A stretch of 64,000 bases of DNA from Bacteroidota bacterium (GTDB lineage: Bacteria; Bacteroidota; JABWAT01). Under the pieces are notes generated by a model. The model made no database searches and was not told the DNA's origin. It saw only the letters and a list, made by a program, of their open reading frames with translations. Location of the stretch: contig JAKLJL010000001.1 of NCBI GenBank assembly GCA_023151185.1, forward strand, positions 928,306 to 992,305. The letters run 5' to 3'. Positions 38,901 through 49,238 of the stretch are shown piece after piece. A program made the position numbers and the translations under genes. How positions within the stretch are numbered: the first letter of the stretch is position 1; each line of letters begins with the position of its first letter.

Positions 38901-41062
38901 CAGAAAGTCCAAGACAGCTTTTATCGGGGAATGACTCTGTATCTGTGGCGTTAACACTTCCTGATATTACTGCCAGTTCGGTTATGGTTAAATTTTCGGA
39001 TATTCTTGGAAGGGATATTTACACCTCAACCACTGAAACTCAACCAGTCACCGGGAACCAGGTCAAATTCAAGACAGCTATTCCGTCTGTACTTGCCCAA
39101 AAACAGGGATTTTTAAAATATTATGTACCGGGAACCCCGAGCGACCGTGCCGGTTCTGTTTTCTTCAGTTTCTCCAAAGTTCTTTTCGATTCGGTGACGT
39201 CAGTAAACGCTGGGCAGCCTGAACGGAAACCCCTGAAATTAAAGGCTCACATTCAAGCCTCGGTCCCGATTGAAACCGGGACTATCCAGATTGAAGTCAG
39301 GGATGAAGCAGAAGATTCAGGGTTTACAGGGAATAAGGTTGCGGGAAAAGTCAGTATCCAGGCCGAAAATGAACCCCTTTTCTCCAAACAGTTTTCACTG
39401 CTGACCAACGGTGATGGATGGTGGGCTATGACGGACACGATTCCAGGGGTGTATGTCCGGTCAGGTTATAAGATCAGGTATCATATTTCCCTAAAAGACA
39501 ATCAGAACAGAGACTATTATTCGGATGGAATTTTCTCTCTTTCAGAACTGCCCGATGTCAGTGCTGCGCCCCAGATACCTGGAATTGGTACTGAATATTA
39601 TTCTAACAAATCGATTGATTTCTATTTTGTAGACGGTCCACGGATCGGAGCTTTGGTTTACAACCCGTCAACACTTGATGTTGATAAAGTTTGGGTTAAA
39701 TTCTACAACGGTTCTGTTGTTGATGCTGAACCGCCATATTTTTCCGGAACCCCCGTTTTATTGGGAGAAACTGAAACTTCACTAAAGAGAAACTCTTCAA
39801 AAATGGTTTTTATTCCTCTTCCTGCAGAAACTGTCATGGCACCAGGGGCTTCCTATCAGCTTGCAATTCAGGTTGAGGCTGATACCACAGGCGGCCTCAG
39901 GGAAAAGTCATACACCAATAATTTGTCGAAACCAAATCTCAAAGAATTTAATATCTACGAAGTTGGGAAAGACAAAAGGCAATTTGTTTCCCTGAACTCA
40001 TTTAAAATTGATTTCTCCTCCTTAACTGACAAGGCAATTTCAGTTTTACTGAAAAAAACCGGTGAAAAGCAAATAAACAACCAGCCAAAGCTGAAACCGG
40101 TTGAACTGGGTTCCTATATTGATGGCGGCATCCAGGTTGCACCGTTCGGGCCGGTTCAATCGAACCAGCTTCCGGCGCCTGCAATCATGCAGGCTACTGC
40201 AAATGAGGAAATTGAAAGCCCGGAACAGATTTCATTTTTCCGGTTGGATACAAAATCCGGGAAATGGATACGGATCCCATCTGCCTATAATCCATCAGAA
40301 AAGGTATTATCTGGAACTATCCGGGAGTTTGGTGAGTACCGGATTCTCAGGTCAGAAGACAGTGAACCGCCGATTGTAAATATTTCGGTTAACGGCAATC
40401 TGCTGTCAAACGGTGGTGCCGTTCCTGTAAATGGTGAATATTCATTCGTTGTGCAGGATGACAATGGTGTGTCGATGGACCCTGAAGTCATCAGAATGGA
40501 GTTTGATGGTGTAGCTGTGCCAGCTTCTGAATTAACAGTCCCGGATACTCTGAGTGATGGAAATCAGATGCTGGTCACGTTAAGAAAGCAACTGTCGCCT
40601 GGCCTCCACACCTTAACTTATTCCTTTGCAGATGCTATCGGAAATTCACTTGAGATCGAGGAACTTGAGTTTACGGCATCCAACAAAGAAGATTTTATTT
40701 TTTATGGCGGATTTCCGAATCCGTTCTCAAACTACCAGATCTTTACCTTTTTCCTCAATTCTGAAGCTACCAAAGCCCAGTTGAAAATCTATACGGTTTC
40801 AGGAAAACTGATCAACCAGTATAATTCCTCAGATGTTTCCGGAATTTCGACTTCATTTATCCCGGATGATGCCTACTCAGGGCTCCGGATTGTAAACAGC
40901 AATGATGGCGGAACCTTTTTTGGGTATCGGGAAATATTTTGGGATGGAACAGATAAAGATGGGTATCCGGTCGCAAATGGTGTTTACTTCATCAAACTGA
41001 TTATCAGTTTTAAAGATGGCAAATCAATGGAAAAAATTTTTAAATCGGCAAGGTATAACTGA
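35945..41062 (+). CDS. porU: PorU-like C25 peptidase, type IX secretion sortase
   Basis: 1705 residues. Signal peptide about 1-20. The gingipain-type C25 domain lies about 604-975, with the catalytic His in NFMGHGGGGIWAD (H840) and Cys in SSLTCYTGSF (C874). PorU removes the C-terminal sorting domain of T9SS cargo and attaches the protein to A-LPS at the cell surface. This one is longer than the Porphyromonas enzyme (about 1160 residues): after the peptidase come Ig-like domains, a CARDB-like domain (about 1235-1330), and a C-terminal FlgD-like fold (about 1585-1705; GGFPNPFSNYQIF...GVYFIKLI) that looks like a sorting domain itself. A secreted C25 protease rather than a sortase is the alternative, but porV follows directly (TGATG). 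Confidence 0.8.
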   Translation: MRKLIFLVTFLCISEAGLTQVFFKTELRNGKIIESFSVSGSGQSSGPGVFFDSEFGIQAYSFILSKDPGQFSVIRTSESGFTSALTEINLADDLIDGNPESNKEIKKKTVSQIPLFSVSPVILKGKKFFHLIVRPWVVKSDKLVGLETIEFSASNPGAVFSGQTPEQIRALPLPDAPKLLKGNTAGSFDKTDGIVYRLLFNKSGLGRITWEDLKSADPVALFNNAETARIKVFSKGEEIPVLIQDGGDGFFGEGDAIEFFCDQNKISYSNPKQDIYFDPFTDYNAYFLVFKSSDPGKNRLGILSGELKESIGLGDERNLLGRSFPANLHFEENKQFDQLSKVDTTKTIDFRDHWFWASIPLNEQKSFPLTVPGQDPLGGNYHIRLAFHGLTYTKNNGFEFEHNLKVDIGNASRRYSLGIPESGADKWTGQELNIVSFTVPGQTFSSYMSGQNTAFSIQNYDPKYSTLSPGRQFALNWIEVEYYRLYKAEGNYLSFSLPENVSPSTYQFVLDNFSDPGIEVYKKGVGKLTNFSVESYLPSGSLQTTKFYRILFQDYVVNPASTEYLALTPEQKIKPGFVGRVSASVLLDSARPLLSSSERDESLIIIAADKFWNYQNYNSSYNPVRSFAENRESDLQVRAQEDPRLTNRRHQVLITSVSDVYDEFSSGNKSPYAIRAFLQYAVSNWARPPLYVLLVGDASLNYKTDKDLIPTMNIQTVEYGSASADAWYAMLDGNDIIPDIALGRLPVTTPDEISAYLEKVKGYQAENSGSGWKNNTLYISGFEDTFISDNDTLRSLASKNFFNDVLHIKEKGEGDPFFGGKSQLINYFNEGQLLVNFMGHGGGGIWADRGLFDIPDADRLAPSSKLPFISSLTCYTGSFAESKTSLMEKLVLVPQKGAIAGLGSSGVGWKKNNRYLGESMFRYLLNSQYKQYSIAELVDMGKFYYRLQYSDYGTYPFMIPNSQIYQYNFIGDPSIRFRFPDELLKSESPRQLLSGNDSVSVALTLPDITASSVMVKFSDILGRDIYTSTTETQPVTGNQVKFKTAIPSVLAQKQGFLKYYVPGTPSDRAGSVFFSFSKVLFDSVTSVNAGQPERKPLKLKAHIQASVPIETGTIQIEVRDEAEDSGFTGNKVAGKVSIQAENEPLFSKQFSLLTNGDGWWAMTDTIPGVYVRSGYKIRYHISLKDNQNRDYYSDGIFSLSELPDVSAAPQIPGIGTEYYSNKSIDFYFVDGPRIGALVYNPSTLDVDKVWVKFYNGSVVDAEPPYFSGTPVLLGETETSLKRNSSKMVFIPLPAETVMAPGASYQLAIQVEADTTGGLREKSYTNNLSKPNLKEFNIYEVGKDKRQFVSLNSFKIDFSSLTDKAISVLLKKTGEKQINNQPKLKPVELGSYIDGGIQVAPFGPVQSNQLPAPAIMQATANEEIESPEQISFFRLDTKSGKWIRIPSAYNPSEKVLSGTIREFGEYRILRSEDSEPPIVNISVNGNLLSNGGAVPVNGEYSFVVQDDNGVSMDPEVIRMEFDGVAVPASELTVPDTLSDGNQMLVTLRKQLSPGLHTLTYSFADAIGNSLEIEELEFTASNKEDFIFYGGFPNPFSNYQIFTFFLNSEATKAQLKIYTVSGKLINQYNSSDVSGISTSFIPDDAYSGLRIVNSNDGGTFFGYREIFWDGTDKDGYPVANGVYFIKLIISFKDGKSMEKIFKSARYN

Positions 41063-42096
41063 TGGATACAAAAGCTTCCTTATTTTTTCTTGCCTTGCTG
41101 TGGTCCCCACTGGTTTTTGGTCAGGGCAAAGCCCGTTACAGCGGAGAGGTTATGGCCTACCCGGTTGGAACCCGGGCAAGTGGAATGGGAACTGCATTTG
41201 TATCGGTTGCCAACGATGGATCTGCATTCCACTGGAACCCGGCGGGCGTTGCACTATCCGGCGGCAGTTTGATTTCTGCCGAATATTCGACTCTTTTTGG
41301 GACTTTTTCTGAACCGCTTGGGTCTTTTTACCACACAGGCCTTCAATTTAAACTGGAAAAACTGGGTGCCGTTGCCGTGAATTGGGTCAGACTTGGGATA
41401 GATGAAATTCCAAAACTGGATTATGCAGGAAATGATCCTGGAACCAGAAAGGACTATTCAGTTTATTCTCTTGATAACCGATCCTTTTTTTCAAATACCG
41501 ATGATGCGGTTTATGTGACTTTTTCCCGGGAATTTACTCCAGTTGTTGATTTTGGATGGCAGTATTTTAAAGTTCCGTATCGCATACCTGTGGGAATTAA
41601 CGTGAAGTACCTCAGACAGAGCTTTTCAGAACCCGTAAATGCGACCTCCTCGGGACTTGGAATAGATGCGGGTATTCTCCTGATAACAGACATCAATGAC
41701 TATTCCTCAAAAAAAATCTGGGGGGAACTAAGGTTTGGTTTTGTTGCTAAAGACCTGACCAATACCTTAATTACCTGGTCCAACAATACTCAGTATTCTG
41801 TTCCGGCTTCCTACCAGTGGGGGACTTCGTACACTCAACCTGTTGATGCGTGGGATTCAGACTTCACTTTTTCCTACCAGAGCAATTACGGGTATGAACA
41901 TACAGTTGCCTACGGCTTTGAATACCGGTATGACAAATCCTATTCATTAAGGACAGGTCTTAATGGAGAAGAGTTTACTATTGGGATCGGTTTGTTTTTA
42001 TTTAACCGGATGTCGCTTGACTATGCCTTTCAAACTCATGAGTTGGGCAATCCGCACCGGATTGGGCTTTCATTTAACCTGGGCCAGTTGAAATGA
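41062..42096 (+). CDS. porV: PorV-like outer-membrane protein of type IX secretion
   Basis: 344 residues, signal peptide about 1-20 (ends VFGQ). The opening YPVGTRASGMGTAFVSVANDGSAFHWNPAGVA is the classical PorV/PorQ family signature, and the C-terminus ends with strands RMSLDYAFQTHEL and HRIGLSFNLG. PorV is the outer-membrane shuttle that carries folded cargo from the SprA translocon to PorU. The start overlaps the porU stop by one base and the stop overlaps the next gene (ATGA), so the three are co-translated. Confidence 0.85.
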   Translation: MDTKASLFFLALLWSPLVFGQGKARYSGEVMAYPVGTRASGMGTAFVSVANDGSAFHWNPAGVALSGGSLISAEYSTLFGTFSEPLGSFYHTGLQFKLEKLGAVAVNWVRLGIDEIPKLDYAGNDPGTRKDYSVYSLDNRSFFSNTDDAVYVTFSREFTPVVDFGWQYFKVPYRIPVGINVKYLRQSFSEPVNATSSGLGIDAGILLITDINDYSSKKIWGELRFGFVAKDLTNTLITWSNNTQYSVPASYQWGTSYTQPVDAWDSDFTFSYQSNYGYEHTVAYGFEYRYDKSYSLRTGLNGEEFTIGIGLFLFNRMSLDYAFQTHELGNPHRIGLSFNLGQLK

Positions 42097-42944
42097 AAAC
42101 TTACCTGCTTTCATTGGGAATTCTTTTAATTTTGGGGATTTCCTGCGAACCGGAAGATTCGGCAGAAACTAAACCACTCGCACCAAAACTGATCGGGGCA
42201 GATTCCCTGATTTCTTATTCGGTAAATACCGGGTTCAGTTTTGAAAAAGGAACAGGGCCAGCAGAAGAAGGAGATGGAATTACCATTCGGTGGGAGTTGT
42301 ATACTGAGATTAACGCAACCCATTTCATCCTATACAGAACTGCTGATTATGAGCCTTCCGGATTGAAACCCTACAATTTTAAGGAAATTGCCCGCTTTCC
42401 TGTTTTAAGCTCAGAAGTTCAAAACCAGTACAGGGATACGGTTTCTTTCGAAAAGGACAAACTTTACTTTTACCAGATGACGGCCCTTTCCGGAAAAACA
42501 GAATCGGCCCCGTCAAATCAGGTTTTTTATTCTGTTTCTGAAAAACCCATTATTACAAGTCCGGTAAATGGCGAAACCAATGTTTCACTCACTCCTCAAC
42601 TGGAATGGAAACTTGCGAACGGGGCAGATTTTATTATCCTGGTCCGGAAAAGGGATAACCGAGAGTTGATGTGGGCTTATATTACCTTTCCCCCCAGTGG
42701 ATACAGTACCCAGAATCAGTCCCTGATATACGGTGCTGACAGTCTGACAAACCCTACCTACCATGAGGGCACGATCACAAAATCAGACCTGCAACCCAAT
42801 ACTGTCTATGAATGGAAGGTGATTTCGACAAAATTAACTTCAGGCTATGACCGAAATCTTCAGTTTTACACTATTTTTGCAGGAATTCCAACAATTCCAT
42901 CAGGAGCAATGACTTCATGGCATTCATTCCGGACAAAAAACTGA
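42093..42944 (+). CDS. Lipoprotein with fibronectin-III/Ig-like domains
   Basis: 283 residues. Lipoprotein signal (lipobox LGISC, lipid Cys about residue 18, followed by Glu). Two beta-sandwich regions: about 55-145 (ITIRWELYTEINATHFILYR) and about 150-280 (SPVNGETNVSLTPQLEWKLANG ... LQPNTVYEWKV), the second clearly FN-III-like. It is coupled to porV by an ATGA overlap and overlaps the SLBB gene by 28 nt. No named family; the context suggests a role in or beside the T9SS attachment complex, which is inference. Confidence 0.7.
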   Translation: MKTYLLSLGILLILGISCEPEDSAETKPLAPKLIGADSLISYSVNTGFSFEKGTGPAEEGDGITIRWELYTEINATHFILYRTADYEPSGLKPYNFKEIARFPVLSSEVQNQYRDTVSFEKDKLYFYQMTALSGKTESAPSNQVFYSVSEKPIITSPVNGETNVSLTPQLEWKLANGADFIILVRKRDNRELMWAYITFPPSGYSTQNQSLIYGADSLTNPTYHEGTITKSDLQPNTVYEWKVISTKLTSGYDRNLQFYTIFAGIPTIPSGAMTSWHSFRTKN

Positions 42945-43453
42945 TTCTTTCACTGATTGCTGTCCTGACACTTACTTGTTCTGCAACTGCCCAGATTTTT
43001 GATTCTCCAACCGGGACAGGTGCCCAACCTGGATTTTCGAATGCAACCGCCTTCGTTTTTGGTACTGCGGATGGCGTAAACATTGAAGTCAGTCTTTGGG
43101 GGTATGTTAACCGCCCGGGACTTTACAAAATCCCGCACACAACCGATTTGGTTTCCCTGATTTCGCTTGCCGGCGGGCCCAGAGAAAATGCCCGTCTGGA
43201 CGACGTCAGAATTATCCGGATTGTAAATAATCCCGAAACAAACTCAATGGAAGAAAAAATCATTCGGGTTAATCTGGAGGAATTCATTGAAAAAGGGGAC
43301 AGAAAACTGATTCCGATCCTTAAACCCGGCGATGTTGTGGTTATGACAGGGTCTGCATACACCGTATTTGTTAACTTTATGTCGGTTATACGGGATGTGG
43401 CACTGGTGTTAAATACAGTTTTGATTGTGATTCAGATTTCAAGACAAAAGTAA
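42917..43453 (+). CDS. SLBB-domain envelope protein
   Basis: 178 residues. Signal peptide or anchor about 8-26 (LILSLIAVLTLTCSATAQ), SLBB domain about 55-130 (VSLWGYVNRPGLYKIPHTTDLVSLISLAGGP, DVRIIRI), then KPGDVVVMTG and a C-terminal hydrophobic helix (about 150-174). SLBB domains are known from Wza-type polysaccharide exporters, but the N-terminal poly-export domain of Wza is missing here. The ATG at 42917 has a CAGGAG 10 nt upstream and lies inside the end of the lipoprotein gene. Fourth gene of the porU-porV run. Confidence 0.75.
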   Translation: MAFIPDKKLILSLIAVLTLTCSATAQIFDSPTGTGAQPGFSNATAFVFGTADGVNIEVSLWGYVNRPGLYKIPHTTDLVSLISLAGGPRENARLDDVRIIRIVNNPETNSMEEKIIRVNLEEFIEKGDRKLIPILKPGDVVVMTGSAYTVFVNFMSVIRDVALVLNTVLIVIQISRQK

Positions 43454-43550
43454 AATATTCTTGGTTAAAACAATTTAGTGCCAAAGTATTTACTTTATTC
43501 TTAAAATTATATTAAATTTGACAGGATAAATATAAATTGGAGTGCCTCTG

Positions 43551-45076
<1,526 letters not shown>

Positions 45077-45124
45077 TTCCCGTTTGTCCCTTTCATTGAT
45101 ACCTCCCCTTTCAAGCAGGGTTTT

Positions 45125-46366
45125 ATGTCTCTTGATCCTTCCTATCGTGAAACCATCGAAATATTCCTGAACTCCCCGGTCGAAACTCCGGTCTTTCTTT
45201 ACAATTCGGCAAAAGCCAGGGACACCATTCGCCAGTTCCAGAACCTTCAGGTTAAACATGGAGTCAGGTGTCACTACGCAATGAAGGCTAACTACAGCAG
45301 GTTTTTTTTAAGGTTGATTTTGGATGCCGGACTTTCCATTGACGTTAATTCTATTGGCGAATTGACTCAGGCCCTGAGTTGCGGGTTTAAGCCAGAGCAG
45401 ATTATTTTTGCCGGAGTTGGCAAAACCGACCGGGAACTCCTTGCAGCCGTCCGGGCTGGTATTAAAACAATTAAATGTGAATCAGTTGAAGAAATTGCTG
45501 TTCTTGGTGAAATAACAGAATCCTCTAGACTGAAAGCTCGGGTCGGACTAAGACTAAACCCTGAAATTGACCCGGGGACTCATCCATACATCGCTACCGG
45601 CCTTGCAGAATCCAAGTTTGGCATTGATAAACGGGATTTGGCTGAATCACTCCGGCTTTTAAAGTCCTTCCCCAACCTGGAATGCACAACCCTTGATGCC
45701 CATATCGGGAGTCAGATTACAGATTTGAATCTGTTTACAGATGTCTTTTCCTTTTTGTATACGAAAGCTGAAGAATTGAACCAACAGGGAATCCAGATTC
45801 AAACACTGGATCTGGGAGGCGGCTTTGGAATTGAATATGACGGATCTGGAACAACAACCGTTACTGAACTGGGTCTTGTTTTTGAAAATATGCAGAAACT
45901 TAACCTGAAGGGGTATGATATTGCCATTGAACCCGGACGTTCCCTTGTGGCCAATTGTTGCCTGCTGATGACGCAGGTTCTTTATACCAAACGGAATGGT
46001 GACAAATTATTTGCTGTTGTTGATGGTTCAATGACAGAAAATATCCGTCCTTCCTTATATGGTGCAAATCATCCGATAATTAAAGCGGGTAGCAGTGAGA
46101 CTGCAAACCTGATCTATGACGTTGTTGGGCCTGTTTGTGAATCAGGAGACTTTTTAGGGGAATCTATTGCTCTTCCTCCTGTTAAAAGGGGTGATTATTT
46201 AGCCTTGCTTGAAGCAGGTGCTTACACTACCGCCATGGCCTCAAATTACAATATGCGCCCAACGGCAGCAGAATACTGGGTCGAGAACGGAAAACTGACT
46301 CTAACCCGTAGAAAACAAAACATCAATGAATGGTTAACCCCTCTTGAGGTGTCTGATGAAATTTAG
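45125..46366 (+). CDS. lysA: Diaminopimelate decarboxylase
   Basis: 413 residues, PLP enzyme of the alanine-racemase fold. The PLP Lys is in CHYAMKANYS; GGGFGIEY and EPGRSLVAN bind the phosphate, and the dimer-partner Cys is in CESGDFLGE. Makes lysine from meso-DAP, the last step of the pathway; dapF lies 3.8 kb downstream in the same run. The 3' end overlaps the following lipoprotein by 11 bases. Confidence 0.92.
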   Translation: MSLDPSYRETIEIFLNSPVETPVFLYNSAKARDTIRQFQNLQVKHGVRCHYAMKANYSRFFLRLILDAGLSIDVNSIGELTQALSCGFKPEQIIFAGVGKTDRELLAAVRAGIKTIKCESVEEIAVLGEITESSRLKARVGLRLNPEIDPGTHPYIATGLAESKFGIDKRDLAESLRLLKSFPNLECTTLDAHIGSQITDLNLFTDVFSFLYTKAEELNQQGIQIQTLDLGGGFGIEYDGSGTTTVTELGLVFENMQKLNLKGYDIAIEPGRSLVANCCLLMTQVLYTKRNGDKLFAVVDGSMTENIRPSLYGANHPIIKAGSSETANLIYDVVGPVCESGDFLGESIALPPVKRGDYLALLEAGAYTTAMASNYNMRPTAAEYWVENGKLTLTRRKQNINEWLTPLEVSDEI

Positions 46367-46901
46367 TCTGGTATCGCTGTTATCCTTATTTCTTCTGAGT
46401 GGGTGTCTGACTTTTAAAACCGTTGAATATGATCTGGTTGTGAATAAAGATCTATCCGCCAAAGGAAAGGTGACCTTTCGTGGAATCGGGTCTGATGTCG
46501 CCGACCAGGAACAACGGGATCTTGATCTTGAAGGGCTGGTAAATTACGGACTTAAATCCAAAAATTTTATTTCTGACCGGAAATCGGAAGGGAAGACTAT
46601 TTTATCCAGAAAACTGACCGTAAAGGACAACCTTCTGGTCGCAGAAATCGAGTTTTCTGTGAAAAATGTCGGTGAAATTGAAGGCGTCTACCTGAATGAA
46701 CAGTATATCTACATTGATGTTGATAAAGATTCTGATCTGATCTCTGCCAATGGCGAGGTAAACCAATATGGCGGAGGAAAACAGGTTCTCTGGAAAAAAG
46801 GCCCGGGAAAACTGCAGTATTCGGTTTCAGTTTTTAATGATGAACAATGGCAGGCATTTGATCTGACCAAAGAATATCTAGAAAAGTACGGAAAAAAGTA
46901 A
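46356..46901 (+). CDS. Small lipoprotein
   Basis: 181 residues from the ATG at 46356 (GAGG six nt upstream). Lipobox LLSGC, lipid Cys about 17. The mature part is beta-rich (VEYDLVVNKDLSAKGKVTFRG ... LVAEIEFSVKNVGEI, YIYIDVDKDSDLIS) and resembles LppM-type lipoproteins in its first strands, without firm assignment. It overlaps lysA and is 6 nt upstream of tex. Function unknown. Confidence 0.65.
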   Translation: MKFSLVSLLSLFLLSGCLTFKTVEYDLVVNKDLSAKGKVTFRGIGSDVADQEQRDLDLEGLVNYGLKSKNFISDRKSEGKTILSRKLTVKDNLLVAEIEFSVKNVGEIEGVYLNEQYIYIDVDKDSDLISANGEVNQYGGGKQVLWKKGPGKLQYSVSVFNDEQWQAFDLTKEYLEKYGKK

Positions 46902-46907
46902 GTTTGT

Positions 46908-49235
46908 ATGACTGATGTTCAGATAATTTCACGGATCAGTTCTGATCTGACCCTAAAAGCCGATTCTGTAAAAGCCGCCGTCACTCTGTTGGATGACGGA
47001 TCGACAATCCCTTTTATCACCCGATACAGGAGAGAAGTAACTGGAGGTTTGGATGAGGAACAGCTCAGGTCAATTGAAGAAAAACTGAAATATTACAGGC
47101 TGCTTTCCGATCGAAAGGCAACGGTTCTCGAGAGTATTTCAGAACAGGGAAAATTAACTCCCGAGTTAAAGGATAGGATAGAATTCTGTTTTCAGATGCA
47201 GGAACTTGAAGACCTGTATTTGCCTTACAAGCCGAAAAGGAAAACCCGGGCAACAATTGCCAGGGCAAAAGGACTTGAGCCTCTTGCTCAGTTGATTTTC
47301 GATCAGGAAACAACTTTAGGGTCCCGATCGGACTTCATCCAGCCGTTTATAAACCCAGAGTTAGGGGTTACAACAGAAGAAGAAGCTCTGGCCGGTGCAA
47401 GGGATATTATTTGTGAGTGGATCGGAGACCATGCTGATATCCGGAAATCGATCCGTGAACTGACCCGGTCTTCTGGTAGTCTGGGGTCTCAAAAAAAGGA
47501 AACGGAGAAAACAGAACGAACTGATTTTGAAATTTATTATGAATTCAAAGAATCCGTTCAAAAGCTTAAGCCCCATCAGATTCTGGCATTAAACCGTGGG
47601 GAAAAAGAGGGAATTCTTAAAGTTAACCTGGAAGTCTCAGAATCGCTTTGCATTGATTCAATTCTGTCCTGGGTATTAAAACCAAAAGACTCTCTTTTTT
47701 CGGATCAGATTCCGGTTGCTGCAGAAGATGCCTACGGCAGGTTAATCCAACCTTCGATTGAACGTGAACTCCGGACTGAACTCACCGAATCGGCTGACCT
47801 GCATGCGATAGAAGTCTTTGCTAAAAATCTTCAAAATCTTCTGCTGCAACCTCCTGTTTTTGGTAAAACAATTCTTGGAATTGACCCGGGGTTTGTCTCG
47901 GGATGCAAGGTGGCCGTTGTTGATTCAACCGGGAAGTATCTGGATGGGGAAACCATTTACCCGACTGAACCCAGAAAGTGGATTGAAAAATCTGAAAAAA
48001 CAATTCTGGATTTCGTCAGGGCTTACCGGGTAGAAATCATTGCAATCGGAAATGGAACGGCTTCACGAGAAGTGGAACAATTTATCGCAGATGTTATAAA
48101 AAATAACTCCTTAACCTGCGCTTACCTGATTGTCAGTGAGGCTGGAGCTTCAGTTTACTCTGCATCCAAAATTGCGGCAGAGGAGTTTCCTGATCTGGAA
48201 GCCGCACAAAGGGGGAACATTTCGATTGCCCGCCGGGTGCTTGACCCTTTGGCTGAACTGGTCAAAATTGATCCAAAATCGATCGGGGTCGGTCTGTATC
48301 AGCACGATGTAGATCAGAAAATGCTGGAAAATAAACTTGGACAGGTTGTGGAATCCTGTGTAAATCACGTTGGGGTGAATTTGAACACCTGTTCAGTATC
48401 TCTTTTAACCCACGTTTCCGGGTTGAACAAACGGACTGCCCAAAATATCATCCAGTTCAGAGAATCAATCGGGAAATTTAAATCCAGGCAGGAGTTGCTT
48501 CAGGTTAAAGGTCTTGGAGAACATGCTTTTGTTCAGGCTGCCGGATTTCTCAGAATTCCGGATGGTGACAATCCGCTTGATAATACCTCCATCCACCCCG
48601 AATCCTATTCGGTTACACAAAAGCTTCTGGCAAAATTTGAACTGGATGTTAAAGCAATCCAGCTTTCCAATAAACTTCTGGCTGAAAAAATCAGGCAAAC
48701 CAAATTAAACCAGCTTGCTGCCGAATTGGGAGTCGGTGAGCCCACTCTTGCCCTGATTGTTGAAAATCTCCAAAAACCCGGAAGAGATCCCAGAGAAGAT
48801 GCTCCAGCTCCGATTTTAAGAACAGACGTTCTGAAATTCGAGGACCTTAAAAATGGGATGAAATTAAAAGGTACGGTCCGCAATGTGGTAGACTTTGGCG
48901 CATTTGTTGATATCGGGGTAAAACATGACGGGCTGGTACACGTTTCAGAAATGGGGCGTTCCTTTGTTAAAAATCCGCACGATGTTCTTGGTGTTGGTGA
49001 TGTAATTGACGTTTGGGTAAAATCTATTGATACTGACCGGCAAAGAATTGGTCTCAGTATGAGACCACCTGATGGGCCAGCTTTACCTGGACAGGATTCT
49101 GCACGGCAGACAACGGAAGGCAGGGGGCAAAAGACCTATCAACAGGGAAAACCAGCAGCCAGAGAGCCTCTTAGACAGGAAACCACTTCCTTTGAAGATA
49201 AACTGTCACTTTTAAAATCAAAATTCGGAAAATAA
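46908..49235 (+). CDS. tex: Tex-family S1 RNA-binding protein
   Basis: 775 residues, the usual length. N-terminal helical Tex domain (TIPFITRYRREVTGGLDEEQL), YqgF-like RNase H fold (ILGIDPGFVSGCKVAVVD), helix-hairpin-helix pair (LNKRTAQNIIQFRE, LLQVKGLGEHAFVQAAGFLRI), and an S1 domain (about 655-725: GTVRNVVDFGAFVDIGVKHDGLVHVSEM). A basic, Gln-rich tail of about 50 residues follows. Tex binds nucleic acid and affects transcription and RNA turnover. Confidence 0.94.
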   Translation: MTDVQIISRISSDLTLKADSVKAAVTLLDDGSTIPFITRYRREVTGGLDEEQLRSIEEKLKYYRLLSDRKATVLESISEQGKLTPELKDRIEFCFQMQELEDLYLPYKPKRKTRATIARAKGLEPLAQLIFDQETTLGSRSDFIQPFINPELGVTTEEEALAGARDIICEWIGDHADIRKSIRELTRSSGSLGSQKKETEKTERTDFEIYYEFKESVQKLKPHQILALNRGEKEGILKVNLEVSESLCIDSILSWVLKPKDSLFSDQIPVAAEDAYGRLIQPSIERELRTELTESADLHAIEVFAKNLQNLLLQPPVFGKTILGIDPGFVSGCKVAVVDSTGKYLDGETIYPTEPRKWIEKSEKTILDFVRAYRVEIIAIGNGTASREVEQFIADVIKNNSLTCAYLIVSEAGASVYSASKIAAEEFPDLEAAQRGNISIARRVLDPLAELVKIDPKSIGVGLYQHDVDQKMLENKLGQVVESCVNHVGVNLNTCSVSLLTHVSGLNKRTAQNIIQFRESIGKFKSRQELLQVKGLGEHAFVQAAGFLRIPDGDNPLDNTSIHPESYSVTQKLLAKFELDVKAIQLSNKLLAEKIRQTKLNQLAAELGVGEPTLALIVENLQKPGRDPREDAPAPILRTDVLKFEDLKNGMKLKGTVRNVVDFGAFVDIGVKHDGLVHVSEMGRSFVKNPHDVLGVGDVIDVWVKSIDTDRQRIGLSMRPPDGPALPGQDSARQTTEGRGQKTYQQGKPAAREPLRQETTSFEDKLSLLKSKFGK

Positions 49236-49238
49236 GTC

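Noticed and set aside
43513..43520. TAAATTTG as a promoter for the coiled-coil barrel gene
   Set aside because: Good -7 box, but there is no TTG at the right distance, so it is not listed as a feature.
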